Part shown: positions 5,559-5,643 of the stretch, piece by piece
Numbering within the stretch: position 1 is the stretch's first letter
Layout of the letters: each line of letters opens with the position of its first letter
NCBI GenBank assembly: GCA_001515955.1
Contig: LOES01000079.1
Location: 1-5,643 of the forward strand
Source of the DNA: Clostridia bacterium BRH_c25
GTDB lineage: Bacteria > Bacillota_A > Clostridia > Lutisporales > Lutisporaceae
Length of the DNA stretch: 5,643 nucleotides
Direction: 5' to 3'
Position numbers and translations under genes: made by a program
Notes under the pieces: model-generated
The model's input: the letters and a program-made list of their open reading frames with translations, nothing else
What the model was told of the DNA's origin: nothing
Database searches by the model: none

Positions 5559-5586
5559 GCCCGGTATCGGAATGATGCCGGGCTTT
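5559..5586 (+). terminator. Intrinsic terminator after ytfJ
   Basis: GCCCGGTATC (5559-5568) and GATGCCGGGC (5574-5583) form a 10-bp stem with one G-U pair and a 5-nt loop, starting 5 nt after the stop codon. The stem is G/C-rich but is followed only by TTTGAAATTTT, so the T-run is broken. Part of the stem (GGCTTT 5581-5586) could also pair with AAAGCC 5596-5601. Confidence 0.75.
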
Positions 5587-5613
5587 GAAATTTTAAAAGC
5601 CAACTGCCACCGG

Positions 5614-5643
5614 TGTCATCCTGAGGGAGGAGCGACCGAAGGA
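5614..5643. repeat. Start of a probable dispersed palindromic repeat (cut by window end)
   Basis: The last 30 bases, beginning TGTCATCCTGAGGG and ending CGACCGAAGGA, resemble a short intergenic repeat type seen in many bacterial genomes, whose form is roughly GTCATCCTGAG, a variable middle, then GAAGGATCT. TCCT (5619-5622) and the terminal AGGA (5640-5643) are inverted copies. An 8-bp palindrome CACCGGTG (5608-5615) adjoins it. The element is incomplete, so its right boundary and copy number cannot be seen. Recognition is from memory of the sequence type. Confidence 0.45.

Noticed and set aside
5211..5603. Minus-strand open frame rich in proline opposite ytfJ
   Set aside because: It is the antisense shadow of the glycine run (GGC/GGT read as GCC/ACC-type codons) and has no ribosome-binding site or family motif.

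Overview
The window looks like chromosome from an anaerobic, spore-forming, low-G+C Gram-positive bacterium of the Clostridia. The reasons are strong Shine-Dalgarno sequences, free use of TTG and GTG starts, A/T-rich spacers, and several gene families typical of endospore formers (DUF421, DUF4363, DUF2953, YtfJ/GerW). A Ruminiclostridium-like host would fit, but that is an impression. No tRNA, rRNA, CRISPR array, insertion sequence or phage gene is visible.

Layout. Positions 1-1510 (+) hold two consecutive RluA-family pseudouridine synthase genes. The first is cut by the left edge. The second starts at TTG 620, with a ribosome-binding site built into the stop region of the first. Its 3' end overlaps by 17 bp the end of a convergent minus-strand pair: DUF421/YetF-type membrane protein (1876-2613) followed by a DUF4363 protein (1494-1874), one base apart. 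A second minus-strand unit, a two-CBS-domain protein (2736-3155), ends in a textbook intrinsic terminator (2697-2724). An A/T-rich divergent spacer follows. A plus-strand group then runs to the right edge: ECF-like sigma factor (3360-3926), zinc-binding anti-sigma factor (3962-4402), DUF2953 protein (4425-5090) and YtfJ/GerW (5164-5553). After a second terminator (5559-5586) comes the start of what looks like a dispersed palindromic repeat, cut off by the window end.

How the genes may work together. DUF2953-YtfJ corresponds to the ytfI-ytfJ pair of Bacillus subtilis, where YtfJ (GerW) is a spore germination protein. DUF421 and DUF4363 proteins are also recurrent in spore-membrane gene sets. 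Much of the window may therefore serve sporulation. The main point of interest is that a sigma/anti-sigma pair lies directly upstream of DUF2953-ytfJ on the same strand with short gaps. A TGAAAC-N16-TGTA sequence upstream resembles an ECF autoregulated promoter. The anti-sigma factor has a complete Cys-His-Cys-Cys zinc set but no membrane segment, and carries a strongly basic C-terminal tail instead. This could be a cytosolic, possibly thiol- or ligand-responsive switch linked to spore genes; that link is inference.
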